Positions 33,890 to 46,500 of a DNA stretch of 64,000 nt are shown piece after piece. The position numbers were made by a program, and so were the translations under genes. Where the stretch lies: assembly GCF_023065955.2 (NCBI RefSeq), contig NC_079873.1, positions 11,918,566 to 11,982,565 of the forward strand, read 5' to 3'. Below the pieces are notes generated by a model that saw only the letters and a list, made by a program, of their open reading frames with translations, was not told the origin of the DNA and did not search any database. How positions within the stretch are numbered: the first letter of the stretch is position 1; every line of letters starts with the position of its first letter. The DNA is from Ursus arctos. Lineage: Eukaryota > Chordata > Mammalia > Carnivora > Ursidae.

Positions 33890-35330
33890 TTCCTCACATT
33901 TCTCCCAGGCCCAGCTTCCTCGGTGTGGGCGCCATACCGTGCGAGACCTGGTGTTACCCATCATCTTAATTCTCAGGGCCGAGCACGCAGGAGGCTTCAG
34001 TCGAGGTTCCTCAATTCTGTGGATTCAGCCACAGCCACGCAGTTCGACAGGCTGGCCTCAGTAGACTGCAATGCACCAAGAGGTTTCTGTTTCTCACACC
34101 TTTGCCTTTGGCTGCTCTGTCTGCTCTTTCTTCTTCAGTCCCTGACAGCATCTGAAGCAAATGGCATAGCTTTCCAGTCGCTTCTACTTCTGAAAGAGTT
34201 CAGGGCAGTCGAATCAAACCTCGGATCAAAACTGCCTTCCTGCCTCTGGCACACAGCTTCTCTCCCTCCAGCTGCTCCACTGATGCTCCACTCTGTGCGC
34301 CCCCCGCCACCCACACACGTCTCCCCTTCTGTCCCCCCTCCACTTCATTCTTGCTCCTTTTGGGCTGGAAAGTAAGATGGGAGAGGGCTGTGGGCATCAA
34401 AAGAAGGAAACAGCAAAGGTGTTTTTCTTAGCCAGGGCTCTTTGTGGATCCCCAGGCTGTTCCGCTGTCCGGGGTCCTCCCCTCTGCTGTGGTGGGCGTC
34501 CTCAGGTCCTCCATTCCGAGTGCCTGGTGGGGCCTCTGCGGACCTGTCTGGGCACCTCTGCCCTGCAGCTTCCCTGACGTGGGCGATGCACTCTGACCAA
34601 CGTCCTCCATCCCACCGCCTGCTCGGCCTCCAGTGGGGCACGTCCAGCCACACTGCACTGCCTCCTCTTGGCCCTGCAGGGGTCTCAGCCCCAAAGGCAG
34701 GGCCTCTGTCCAGTTGCCTTCAGCAGCCTCCGCTCGGTCCCAGGGATACATTGGAGGGCAGGCTGCTTGCAATGCTGTCCTCTCTCACCCCATCACTGGA
34801 GCTTGACTCGGCCTTCCACCTTTGGACTTCTCCAGCTACAAGGCAGGCCCCAGTTTCTGTTCCTCGGTACACCCTCAGTGACTGGTTCACCGTCGTGCAC
34901 GTTGGGGAGCATCTGACCAGGAAATAATATGCCAGTCTCTCCTCTACAGACAACGCCACGCTCTGTGAGTAGTTCTCGGCCTGACTTGAAGTAGACGGGG
35001 ACACAAGCAAAGGTATCACTCAAAGTACATAATCGCTAGTGTGGCGTGGGCAGCAACTCATCAGAATGGGCCCTGTTGTCAGCACCCCACCTGGCTGCAT
35101 GTGCATATGCGCTGGAAGCCGTTCCCGCCAGTCCGTCCTGTGGGCAAGGGAGTGGAGGGGCCACAGCCCTCCCTGCAGGCCCACACCCCTGCCCTCTGAC
35201 CCTCTTGCTTTCTCTCCCACTGCCTCCTGGGGGAGGGTGACTGGACCAGTCCAACTGTCCCATCAGTCCTGTGTGGACACAGCCAGGACCTCTCTCTACA
35301 AAAAACAGCCTCTTGCATAGTCAGTCCAGG
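33890..35330. other. GC-rich segment, possibly a degenerate pseudogene
   Basis: Base composition is clearly richer in G and C than on both sides, and several overlapping frames of 60-160 codons occur on both strands, none carrying a domain I can name. It could be an old processed pseudogene, a decayed CpG-rich element or simply GC-rich spacer. Confidence 0.3.
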
Positions 35331-35669
35331 TTTTACTGGATCGAGAATATGCCAACCACAGGTTGCCAACGATGCAAAAGCGTCCTCAGAAGATTCTGAG
35401 TTCTGTCTCACTGGAGGCGGTCAAGCTTGATGTAGGAGATAGCGTAGTACAGACTGGGTAAAAGGTGGCATGAAAACGAGAGTATTCATTATTCTCATTA
35501 TGATTTGAGTATCTTTAGGGAGTTACTTTCTACATTTTCAATTCTGTACGTTTCAGTGTCTTCGAGTTTTCTGCAATCTTCATAAAATAAGCCACGAGGA
35601 AAAAGAAGGAGATAAACAGTGATGTTCCAGATCTGGATCCCTGAAACCATCTGGAAATGGCTATTTGCC

Positions 35670-36050
35670 ACCGGGTTAGTCTGCTGGGGTTGCTGTAACA
35701 GACACTACAGACCCGGTGGCTTAAAAGACGGAGATTTATTTTCTCACAGTTCCCAAGGCTAGAAGCGCAAGAGCAGTGTGTGGTCAGGGTTGATTTCTTC
35801 TGAGGCTTCCTTCTTTGGCTTGTGGACGGCTGTCCTCTGCTGTCCTACCTGGGCTTTCCTCTGTGCCCATCTGGTCCTCATCTCTTCTTCTTGTAAGGAC
35901 ACCATTCCTGCTGGATGAAAGCCCACCTCTATGACCTCACCGTACATTCATAACCTCAGTCACACTCTGAGCTACTAGGGCTTAGGACCTGAACATACGC
36001 ATTTTGAGGAGACACAATTCATCCCATAGCCGCTACCCGCCAGCATTTAT
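35670..36050 (+). mobile_element. Ancient interspersed repeat (TTAGTCTGCTGGGGTTGCTG class)
   Basis: GGTTAGTCTGCTGGGGTTGC at the left, CTTAAAAGACGGAGATTTAT and TTTCTCACAGTTCCCAAGGC, then AACATACGCATTTTGAGGAG and GACACAATTCATCCCATAGC at the right. This is a well-known mammalian repeat whose family name I cannot state with certainty. Confidence 0.6.
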
Positions 36051-36419
36051 TTTCTCCCTCACTCGCACCAGGAGACCTTTCTAAGGCAGAAGAGTTAAAA
36101 CCTCAGCCAGCTGCCAAGCCACTGACGTCTTCCATCCACCCACCCACTGGAGAGAGGCAGCCTCTCTGCAAAGTTGTTTTCCACCCCAGCTTGCATTTTG
36201 AGCTGCCCTTTCTCACAGGGGAACCGGTCACGTAAGGAGGTAGCCTTCCTTATGGCAGCTCATGGAGAATGGGGCTCAGCAATTGAATTGCATCTTAAAC
36301 ACATTCTGATTCATGAGGCAGCCCTCCTCGCTCAGCCCCCTGACTTCAGTATTGCTGGCACTCATACTTTCTGGCAAAAGATCATCCCTTTCCTCTCCCA
36401 AGGGCGTCCTGCCAAAAAG

Positions 36420-36650
36420 CCAAGTCTTCCTGGAACATTTTTCCCCTTGAAGGCTGCTGCTTTTAAATCCAGCTTCAGCTTAAATGTTGTCTCTTTAGAG
36501 AGGCCTCCCCCTGATTGCTCAACATGAAGAAGTCCCCACCCCACCCTATAGGTGTCAAGGTAGTGTATTCCTCTACTTCTTAACACATGTTTACCACTGG
36601 GTGTCTCCATTGGTCCACAGACATCATGAAGAGCATTTGCTGAGGACATT
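36420..36650 (+). mobile_element. L2 3' fragment
   Basis: CAGCTTAAATGTTGTCTCTT, AGAGAGGCCTCCCCCTGATT and TTAACACATGTTTACCACTG follow the L2 3' order. Confidence 0.5.
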
Positions 36651-37073
36651 CACAATAGTCCATCATGTTGCCCATTTGGGCTTTGGGAAATTTTGTGCAC
36701 CATAGGCCTAGCAAGTGCTGTCCTCTCTGTTACTTGCAATGTAGAGTTTATTGCCACTTTTTCATGCCACTTTACACAAGTAAAGGCGTGAGTATGTAGA
36801 TGGTAGTGTCCCCATGGGATGATTTGGGGGGGTGCTTTAGCCTATAGGTATTTCCATCAGTACCTCTCATGGCACTCTATGTACTTGTGTGAAGTTAAGA
36901 AGGGAGCTGCCTGTCAAAATGTAACTTCAGCAGAAGTCCCTCCCCTCCCCACCCATCTACAGATAAAATCTGAAGCCACCACTGAGACATTCTCATTGAC
37001 TGAAATCCAGAGGGAATGTCTCCTATGCCGGTAATGGCTATTTTGCTCCACCATCAGAATGTTCATTTTAAAA

Positions 37074-37080
<7 letters not shown>

Positions 37081-37106
<26 letters not shown>

Positions 37107-37286
37107 AAGATTTTATTTATTTGACAGAGAGACAGGCAGCGAGAGAGGGAACACAAGCAGGGGGAGTGGGAGAGGAAGAAGCAGGCTCATAGCGGAGGAG
37201 CCTGATGTGGGGCTCGATCCCATAACGCCGGGATCAGGCCCTGAGCCGAAGGCAGGCGCTTAACCGCTGTGCCACCCAGGCGCCCC
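37081..37286 (-). mobile_element. CAN-SINE, antisense
   Basis: TTTCTTTT-rich start, TTTTAAGATTTTATTTATTT, body GCAGGGGGAGTGGGAGAGGA, end GCCACCCAGGCGCCCC. TAAAATTTT is found on both sides. Confidence 0.93.
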
Positions 37287-37384
37287 TAAAATTTTATTTT
37301 CTAATAATACTGCACTTTCTTTAGTATCAGGCCCTCCTCATAGTTACCCTAAACTTGAATTAATTATTCCAAAGACCTCACTGA

Positions 37385-37886
37385 ATGCTCCAATCAAAAG
37401 ACATAGGGTGTCAGAATGGATTAAAAAAACAAGACCCATCTATACGTTGCGTCCAAAGACTCATTGTAGACCTAAAGACACCTATAGATTAAAAGTGCAG
37501 GAATGGACAAACATTTAACATGCAAATGGACATCAAAAGAAAGCTGGAGTAGCAGTACTTGTATCTGAGAAACTGGATTTTAAGCCAAAGACTGTAACAA
37601 GAGATGAAGAAGGGCACTATATCATAATAAAGGGGACTATCCAACAAGAAGATCCAATAATTGTAGATATTTATGCACCCAACATGGGAACACCCAAATC
37701 TATAAAACAGTTATAACAAACATAAAGGAACTCAATGATAATAATACAATAATTGTAGGGGATTTAACAGCCCGCTTACCTCAATGGACAGACCATCTAA
37801 GCAGAAAATCAACAAGGAAGCAATGGCCTTGAATGACACATTGGACCACATGGACTTGACACATATATTCAGAACATTTCATCCTA
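37385..37886 (+). mobile_element. L1 ORF2 endonuclease-domain fragment, cut by a SINE
   Basis: CAAGACCCATCTATACGTTG, GCAGGAATGGACAAACATTT and AAGAAAGCTGGAGTAGCAGT lie in the order of L1 ORF2 in sense. It stops at the SINE at 37,887, after which I could not follow L1. Internal stops make it inactive. Confidence 0.8.
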
Positions 37887-38079
37887 GGGGCGCCTGGGTG
37901 GCTCAGTCGTTAAGCGTCTGCCTTCAGCTCAGGTCATGATCCCAGGTCCTGGAATCGAGCCCTGGATCAGGCTCCCTGCTCTCCTGGGAGCCTGCTTCTC
38001 CCTTTCCCACTCCCCCTGCTAGTGTTCCCTCTCTTGCTGTGTCTCTCTCTGTCAAATAAAGAAAATCTTAAAAAAAAAT
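37887..38079 (+). mobile_element. CAN-SINE abutting the L1 fragment
   Basis: GGGGCGCCTGGGTGGCTCAG start, TCTCTGTCAAATAAAGAAAA tail. It directly joins L1 sequence on the left. Confidence 0.93.
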
Positions 38080-41000
38080 TAAGAAAAAAGAAAAAAGAAA
38101 TGGAAATCATTAATGAAATGGCTTTGCTTAAAGTATTTAATCCATAGTATAGGCTAGAAATCCAAACTGATGAATATATACAACTAGTATGTGTCTCTTA
38201 ATCTGTGAAGCCACACATGAAATGTAAAGATTCAAGCCGATTTCACATTTATTGAGCACCTACTATGTGTCAAGTGTATGCACAGGAGGCAGCTAAGCTG
38301 CTGTGAACATTCTTGTCTGTGTATTTCCCATATGTTTTCTTTTTCTTGGGTATTTACCCAGGAGCGAAATTCTAGGTTAGAGTATTTTCTTATCCTCTCT
38401 TATATTGTACGCTTTGATTCATTTTATGCACGGAGCCTATCTCTTTGAAATGTTTTGAATGTTGTAGTGGCTGTATGTTTCATCCACTGCACAGGCTTTC
38501 AATCCTTTTAACATTTGCCCAAGATAAGTGGTTCCATTGGCAAGATACGTAATCTAGAACTATGTCAATCCTGTTCTGATCTGAATAGCTTGAGACTTCG
38601 TGCTGTGACAAAAACTCAACTTCCACACATCACCATCTTGCTCTTGAATTTAAGAGGAAGCAATGAAAAGACGGGCTATCAGGTCACATTATCCCCAACA
38701 TCTGAAAGACAGCACAAATTCATGCTCCAAGGGCAGCTGGCTAGCACCTTCCATTTCCATGTGCTGCGCTGAGTATCTTTTTCATCTGCTTGAGCAGGCC
38801 TATCACCATATCAGCCTTGTTAACAACTCTTTCTTGTGTAAATAGTGTTTATGTTGATTCCTGATCAACAATGGTCTTGCTTTTTAAGTTTGTAGACAGG
38901 AAATCCTTCTACGCTTCAGCTCTTTAAGCTGGTGTGATAGTATGCTTACTTTAAAAGCATTTTCTTGCCTAGGGAATGTTTCTGGTCAGCCCTAATGTCT
39001 CGTACTTTTATGAAATCTGTTTTAATGATAAAGAGCAGTGCCATCTAATGGAACTTTCTGCAATAATGGAAACGTTCTAGATCTGTGCTGTCTACCATGC
39101 AGACACTAGACAGAGGTGGCTAATGAGCCCCTGAAAAGAGCAGCATGTGATGAGAAATTGGGCCAAACAGTGCTACGTGCTAATAGTTCGTGCCACTTCA
39201 ATAACCAGAAAACAGAACTACAAATATTCAGCCTCAAACACTCTGGAAACTGTAACGTCAATCATCATAGGTGATTTAATGGTTGTTTTCCAAACTCATA
39301 AAACAGGGGCTCAACTTCCAAGCCGTGACACTTCTGCAAATTTAGAAAGTTACCAAGTTCTTTAAGTCCAAGGCTTGCCAATCAGACTGAAACTATAACT
39401 TAATTTCAAGTTTCAAGGTGACGTACCTGTTCCACAGAGTTCAACTTGAATAGTAGTCACCAGGAGAAAGAGCAGGCACAACATTCTTTCAGAGTGGAAA
39501 ATACAAGGCAAACAGAGAAGGGGGAAAAAAAAGGAAAAAAGAAAACAAACTCCGCCCTCCACTTAAAGCTGCCTTAGCCATTCTGTGACCCGGATTAGAA
39601 TACCCAAGAAACAAGCAAGCCACCACCTAGAAGGTTTAATGATTAAACCCCATTATTTGGGTTAATACTTAAATAGAAGCAGCCCATCTCATGTCAATTA
39701 TTTACGAAAATCTGTTTGAAAAACAGGTTAGTTGTCCTTTCTGAACTCTACGTCCAGGGAAGGTTTCCTCTGCGGACTCCAGGTCAGAATCCTCCCCCAC
39801 GCCTTCTGTGAAAGAACTGAGCCCTCTCTGGACGGTTTCCTTAGCCTCAACTTTCCATCTTTTCCCGGCTAAAATAGCCAGCTCCTAGATAAGCTATCTT
39901 AATTTGGAAAACAAACATCACCCCTCTCTATCTCTGGTGAACAAAGGACACCCTTCCCAGACTGGCCTCACCTGACTCTCACCTCCACAGATAAACATCC
40001 GGGGAGAGCTTCCCCCTCAAAGGGAATCATTTTGGTCAGCCCTAAGTTCTGGCAGTTGTGTAAATTCAAAGTTAATGATACAGAGCAGTGCTGTCCAGTG
40101 GGACATTCTGTGACAATGGAAATGTTCTACATCCGCATCGTCCAACACGGTGGCCACAGACAGAGGTGCCTGTCGACCACCTGACATGGGGCTGGTGCTG
40201 CTGAGAAATGAAATCTCCTATTACTTTAGTTTCAGTAGAAACATGTGACTAGCAACTCCATTGGGCAGTGCCTCTAGAGAAGAGTCATTAAGAGCTTCCT
40301 GCCATGCACTAGGTTTGCTGGGTTCTCTCTCTCGTCCTCAAAGCAGCACCTCACAGTCGCCGTCGTTATACTCATCTTACACATGAGGGAACTGAGGGCC
40401 TGGTGTTTAAGGCATCGGCGCCAATGGGAGGAGTGGAGTGGGTGTCACTGGAACCCTTCTCCACCACACTGACCTGAAGTGGGTCTTCACTGGTCGTCAT
40501 TGGTCAAAACCGAAATTGCACCAAAGCCTCTGAGATGCTCTGAGGATTACCATAATGAGCGGAAGAGAGTCTCCCCTAGTGGGCATTCTATCGATGTCAA
40601 CAGAAGCCCCCCAGGCAGGTTGATGTCAGGGCTTTCCTCTCTACCACGCCCCCTCTTCCTGAATTCAGTCCCAGATTCCACCTCGTTGCCTGAAAACCAT
40701 GAATGGGAAAATGAGATTGGGTGACCCTGATGTTAAATAGAACATCTGGATTTTCACAGCAACCATGAGAAAAAGACCAACAACTATACTTGTGCAACAC
40801 TCTGAGAGCCCTGTCATTTCCCCCTCCTGGATAGGGTGATATTTTGACATAGATGACCCACTTCTGTTTGGTGACTCCACCTGAGGAAGCTTCTCTCCTC
40901 TCCCTCACCTTGGATGCAAGGGCACAGAGTCAGGAAAAGCTGGATTAGAGGGAGAGGCGGCCAAAAGTTAGGCCTGTCATTCTAGCGATTTCACTATTAG

Positions 41001-41500
41001 GTGAAATGGAAATTTCCTAGAAGGGAGAGCTCACATAACTTACTCCTGAAAACGAAGTCAGACTAGATGAAGTTACCGTGGGAAGTGTTAGACTAGATAA
41101 AGTCATCGTGGGAAGGAAAAGCCAGTAGATGGAGATTATAACAAAGCTAATTATTTGCATCAGGGAACAAAGCCATGTTAGAGACAAATCTGATTCAGCT
41201 TTAGCCTTAAACTTCCTAAAAGTATCAAATATCTTTCTTTCACTCAGTCACTTATGTGACCAGAATTGAAGACCGTAAAATACTGAGTTGTAATGTAAGC
41301 CATTCATTTGAAAAGAAGAAAATATCTTCCCTTTTGAATTATGATTTCCTGATGTTTGTTGTATCATTTTTTAAAAGTACAGAAAAGAACAATGCAAGTT
41401 ATTTATAGAAAGTAACAGAGAAGGCAAAAGAGAGAGGTAGAAATCACCTGTAATTCCACCGGCATCAATGACCATTGTTGATGTTTTCTAAATATTTGGA
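38080..41500. other. Intergenic DNA with a local duplicate pair
   Basis: 38,970-39,150 and 40,020-40,230 are diverged copies of each other, both containing GGTCAGCCCTAA and a MITE-like AGAGCAGTGC run. Otherwise no gene or named element was recognised. ORFs at 38,515 and 40,479 lack recognisable domains. Confidence 0.5.
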
Positions 41501-41524
41501 ACATGTTTTTCTTAGCCTTGGGTC

Positions 41525-41527
<3 letters not shown>

Positions 41528-41570
<43 letters not shown>
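41528..41570. repeat. TG dinucleotide microsatellite
   Basis: An uninterrupted TG run of about 21 units, likely length-polymorphic. Confidence 0.95.
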
Positions 41571-41573
<3 letters not shown>

Positions 41574-41614
41574 ACAGATAGATTTCTTCTTACAAAATAA
41601 CTGCAAATAGAACC

Positions 41615-41945
41615 GTAGCTCCCAGGGGTTGGGGGATAGGAGAATTGAGGGAATGGGGAGATGTTGTTTGAGGGTACAAACTTGCAAGTGGAACATAACT
41701 AAGTTCTGCAGATCAAATGCACAGCGTAGTGATTATAGTCAACAATAGTATATTGTAAGCTTCAAAGTTGCTAAGAGACTAGATCTTGTTTTCACCACAA
41801 AAAAGAAATGATATCTATCGTGATAGAGGTTTTAGCTAATGCTATGGTGGTAATCATATTGCAGTATATCAAGGTATCAAATCACATCTTACACCTTAAA
41901 TATACACACAGTTATATGTTGATTATATCTCAATAAAAAACTGGG
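41615..41945 (+). mobile_element. L1 3' UTR fragment
   Basis: CTCCCAGGGGTTGGGGGATA, GTAGTGATTATAGTCAACAA and TGTTGATTATATCTCAATAA, an L1 3' end in sense orientation, directly after the TG run. Confidence 0.75.
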
Positions 41946-43302
41946 ATTATACTATTATGAAACTTTGTCACCTACTCCCTTGAAGTTCACGGTATATTTT
42001 GAATGTATTTCCATATCGTTAAATATTCCTCTATGATATAATTTTAATGATTGTCTAATATTGTGTTTATTTTGTGGGTATATCACATGCTTTTAAATCT
42101 AATTTACTTTCTTTTTTTACTATAGTAGAAAATACTGTGATAAATATTCTGGAAGTTAACAATTTTCTGCTCATTTGTAATAATACCTTTGGTATAAATT
42201 CTTAAAATTTAAATTCTGGGGTTCAAAGTTATGCAAAAGTGTAAGGTATTGATACATGTTGATTTCCTTTCAAAAGTATTATATCAATGTACATATTTTC
42301 GGTAACATAGGCATGTTCATTTTCCAGTATCCTGCACCAGGTATTAGGTCCTTGAAACTCTTATGGCAGAACAAATAGAACAGCAGTATATAAATACTGC
42401 TTTGATTAGCAATTCTTTGTTTCATGTACAGCTGAACGTTTTACATATGAAACAGCCATTTATATTTCTTTTTTGTAAATTGCTTATTTGATCCTTTGCC
42501 CTTTTTGTGCCAAAGTGTTCATTTTTCTCAAATCTTTGTGTTGCACATTCTTTGTCAGTTACCAGTCTCCCTTTCAATTTGATATGTGATTATACCCTTG
42601 CATTTTCCTGGGAAGCAATCCCATATTTCCTATTATGTACACATACTTTAAATCCTTTCTTATACTTTTCAACAGTAATACCTAGCTGATGGCGATATTG
42701 TTCTTGTTTGTCTCACTGTAGTGGCGCTTATCAGAACAGGTTGATATAATGGTGGGAATAACATGGACCCTTGTCGTCCTCCTCACCCTGATGGGAATGC
42801 TGCTCTTCTGCAGGATCTTGTGAGTCATTTTAAATATAATGGATCTCTAGTTTACAGAAATTCTTTTTATCAGTAATTGATGTTGAGTTTTATCAATTGC
42901 ATTTTCAATATATGTTAGTATGATCATTGAATTTTTACCATTTGGTGCATTATACTCATACATTTCTTTACATTGATCCAATCCTTAGATAAACTCAGTT
43001 TGATTATTACATGCTATCAGACTTATTTTGCTACTTTTTTTCCCCTCAGATGTTTAGACCTATTTTCATAAGAAGAATAGCATGTGGGCTCGTTTTCAGG
43101 TGCTAAATCTTGAAGATTCTCTTTTTTTGTCATTATAATATCACCTTGAAGATCATACAAAAATATTTCCAACATTTTCTGTGTATAGAAATATTCAAAA
43201 AGCATAAAAATAAAAAAGTTACAGGTGAATAATTTGGACCATGCATATTTGGGGCAAGTTCTCTGAAAACTCCATTTCTTCCATTGTTTAGTTATTTCAG
43301 AT
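41946..43302. other. AT-rich DNA, L1-like in part
   Basis: Includes L1-like antisense text around 41,960-42,700 and 42,720-43,010 (for example GAGTTTTATCAATTGCATTT). No gene was recognised. Confidence 0.4.
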
Positions 43303-43500
43303 ATTTTTTTTTAAAGATTTTATTTATTTATTTGACAGAGATAGAGACAGCCAGCGAGAGAGGGAACACAAGCAGGGGGAGTGGGAGAGGAAGAAGCAGG
43401 CTCATAGCGGAGGAGCCTGATTTGGGGCTCAATCCCATAACGCCGGGATCACGCCCTGAGCCGAAGGCAGACGCTTAACCACTGTGCCACCCAGGCGCCC
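43303..43500 (-). mobile_element. CAN-SINE, antisense
   Basis: TTTTTAAAGATTTTATTTAT, body GCAGGGGGAGTGGGAGAGGA, end CCACCCAGGCGCCC. TTATTTCAGAT is duplicated on both sides. Confidence 0.95.
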
Positions 43501-43579
43501 TTATTTCAGATTTAATACTTCTTTCTGAATCCATTTGGATTCCCTATAGTTTCTAAGAAAATCATTTCATTCATTCCGA

Positions 43580-46500
43580 TTTTCTAGTATTCTCATGAGC
43601 TTTATTTTTTAATTTAAATTTATTTATGTTTATTTAAATTCAATTAACATGTATTTATTATTGCTTTCAGAGGGAGATGTCAGTGATTTATCAGTCTTAT
43701 ATAATACACAGTGCTCATTACATCACATGCCCTCCTTAATGTCCATCACCCAGTTACCCCATCCCCCCACCCCTCTCCCCTCCAGCAACACTTGGTTTGT
43801 TTCCAATGCTTAAGAGACTCTTATGGTTTGTCTCCCTCTCTGGTTTCATCTCATTTGTTCCTCTCTTCCCCAATGATCCTCTGTTTTGTTTCTTAAATTG
43901 CACATATCAGCGAGATCATATGATAATTGTCTTTCTTTGATTGGCTTATTTCGTTTCCCGTAACACCCTCTGGTTCCATCCACTTCATCATTGCAAATGA
44001 CAGGATTTCATTTTTTTGATGGCTGAGTAGTATTCCATTGTGCATATATACCACATCTTCTTTATCCATTCATCTGTCGATGGACATCTGGGCTCTTTCC
44101 ATAGTTTGTCTATTGTGGACATTGCTGCTATAAACATTGGGGTACAGGTGCCCCTTCAGATCACTACATCTGTATCTTTGGGGTAAATATCCAGTAGTAC
44201 AATCTCTGGGTCGTAGGGTAGCTCTATTTTCAACTTTTTGAGGAACCTCCATACTACTTTCTGGACTGGCTGCCTCAGCTTGCATTCCCATTAACAGTGT
44301 AGGAGGGTTCCCCTTTTCTCTGCATCCTCGCCAACATCTGTTATTTCCTGACTAGCCATTCTGACCAGTGTAAGGTGATATCTCATTGTGGTTTTGATTT
44401 GTATTTCCCTGATGCCGAGCGATGTTGACCCTTTTTTCATAGGTCTGTTGGCCCTTTGGATGTCTTCTTTGGAGAAATGCCTTTTCATGTCTTCTGCCCA
44501 TTTCTTGATTGGATTATTTGTTCTTTGGGTGTTGCGTTTGATAAGTTCCTTATAGATTTTGGATACTAGTCCTTTATCTGATGTGTCATTTGCAAATATG
44601 TTCTCCCATTCTGTCAGTTGTCTTTTGGTTTTGTCGACTGTTTCCTTTGCTACGCAAAATCTTTTTATCTTGATGAAGTCCCAATAGTTCATTTTTGCTT
44701 CATTTCCCTTGCCTTTGGAGATGTGTCTAGCAAGAAGTTGTTGCGGCTGAGGTCACAGACGTTGCTGCCTGTGTTCTTTTCTAGGATTTGGATGGATTCC
44801 TATCTCACATTTAGGTCTTTCATCCATTTTGAGTCTATTTTTCTGTATGGTAGAAGGAAATGGTCCAGTTTCATTCTTCTGCGTGTGGCTGTCCAGTTTT
44901 CCCAACACCCTTTGTTGAAGAGACTGTCTTCTTTCCATTGGCTATTCTTTCCTGCTTTGTCAAAGATTAGTTGACCATAGATTTGAGAGGGTCCATGTCT
45001 GGGTTCTCTATTCTGTTCCATGGATCTGTGTGTCTGTTTTTGTGCCAGGACCATACCGTCTTGATGATTACAGCTTTGCAATAGAGCTTGAAGTCTGGAA
45101 TCGTGACGCTACCAGTTTTGGTTTTCTTTTTCAACATTCCTTTGGCTATTCAGGGTCTTTTGTGGTTCCATACAAATTTTAGAATTATTTGTTCCAGCTC
45201 TGTGAAAAAAGGTGATGGTAGTTTGATAGGGATTGCACTGAATGTGTAGATTGCTCTAGGTAGCATAGACATTTTAGCAATATTTCTTCTTCCAATCCTT
45301 GAGCCTGGACTGTTTTTTTTTTTTTAACTTCTTTGTGCTTCCTCATTTTCTTTCAAGAATGTTCTATAGTTTTCTGAGTACAGGTCCTTTGCCTCCTTGG
45401 TTAGGTTTATTCCTAGGTATCTTTATTCCTAGGTATCTTTTGGGTGCACTTGTAAATGGGATCAACTTCTTAATTTCTCTTCCTTCTGTCTCGTTGTTAG
45501 TGTATAGGAATGCAGCTGATTTCTGTGCATTGATTCTATATCCTTCCACTTTGCTGAATTCCTGCATGAGTTCTATCAATTTTGTGTGGAGTCTTTTGGG
45601 GTTTCCACATAGAGTATCATGTCATTGGCAAAGACTGAGAGTTTGACTTCTTTGCCAATTCTGATGCCATTTATTTATTTTTGCTGTCTGATTGCTGAGC
45701 CTAAGGACTTCTAGGACTATGTTGAACGGCAGTGGTGGGAGTGGACATCCCAGCCGTGTTCCTGACCCTAGGGGAAGGGCTCTCAGTGTTTCTCCATTGA
45801 GAATGATGTTCGCTGTGGGCTTTTCATAGATGGCTTTTATGATATTGAGGTATGTTCCCTCTATCCCTACAGTGTGAAGTGTTTTAATCAAGAAAGGATG
45901 CTATACTTTGTCAAATGCTTTTTCTGCATCTATTGAGAGGATCATATGGTCCTTGTCCTTTCTTTTATTTATGTAGTGTTTCACATGGATTGATTTGCGG
46001 TTGTTAAACCATCCTTGCAGCCCAGGAATAAATCCCAGTTGGCCGTGGTGAATAATCCTTTTAATGTACTGTTGGATCCTATTGGCTAGTATTTTGGTGA
46101 CAATTTTTGCATCCATGTTCATCAGGGATATTGGTGTGTAATTCTCCTTTTTGGTGGGGTTTTTGTCTGCTTTTGGGATTTCCTTCCATTTCTATTTTTT
46201 GAAACAGCTTCAGAGGAATAGGTATTAATGCTTTAAGTGTTTGGTAGAATTCCCCTGGGAAGCCATTTGACCCTGGGCTCTTTTTTCTTGGGAGATTTTT
46301 GGTTACTGCTTCAATTTCCTTGCTGGTTATGGGTCCGTTCAGGTTTTCTGTTTCTTCCTGTTTCAGTTTTGGTAGTTTATACATCTCTAGGAATGCATCC
46401 ATTTCTTCCAGGTTACCTAATTTGTTGGCATATAGTTGTTCATAATATGTTCTTATAATTGTTTGTATTTCTTCAGTGTTGATTCTGATCTCTCCTCTTT

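Noticed and set aside
34345..35411. Overlapping frames on both strands, up to 161 codons
   Set aside because: High GC lowers stop frequency; no consistent frame or domain was recognised.
43284..43478. Frames ending in the recurring EPKADA-type peptide (also at 22,626, 30,724, 55,463, 62,311)
   Set aside because: These are antisense readings of CAN-SINEs; the repetition reflects the repeat family.
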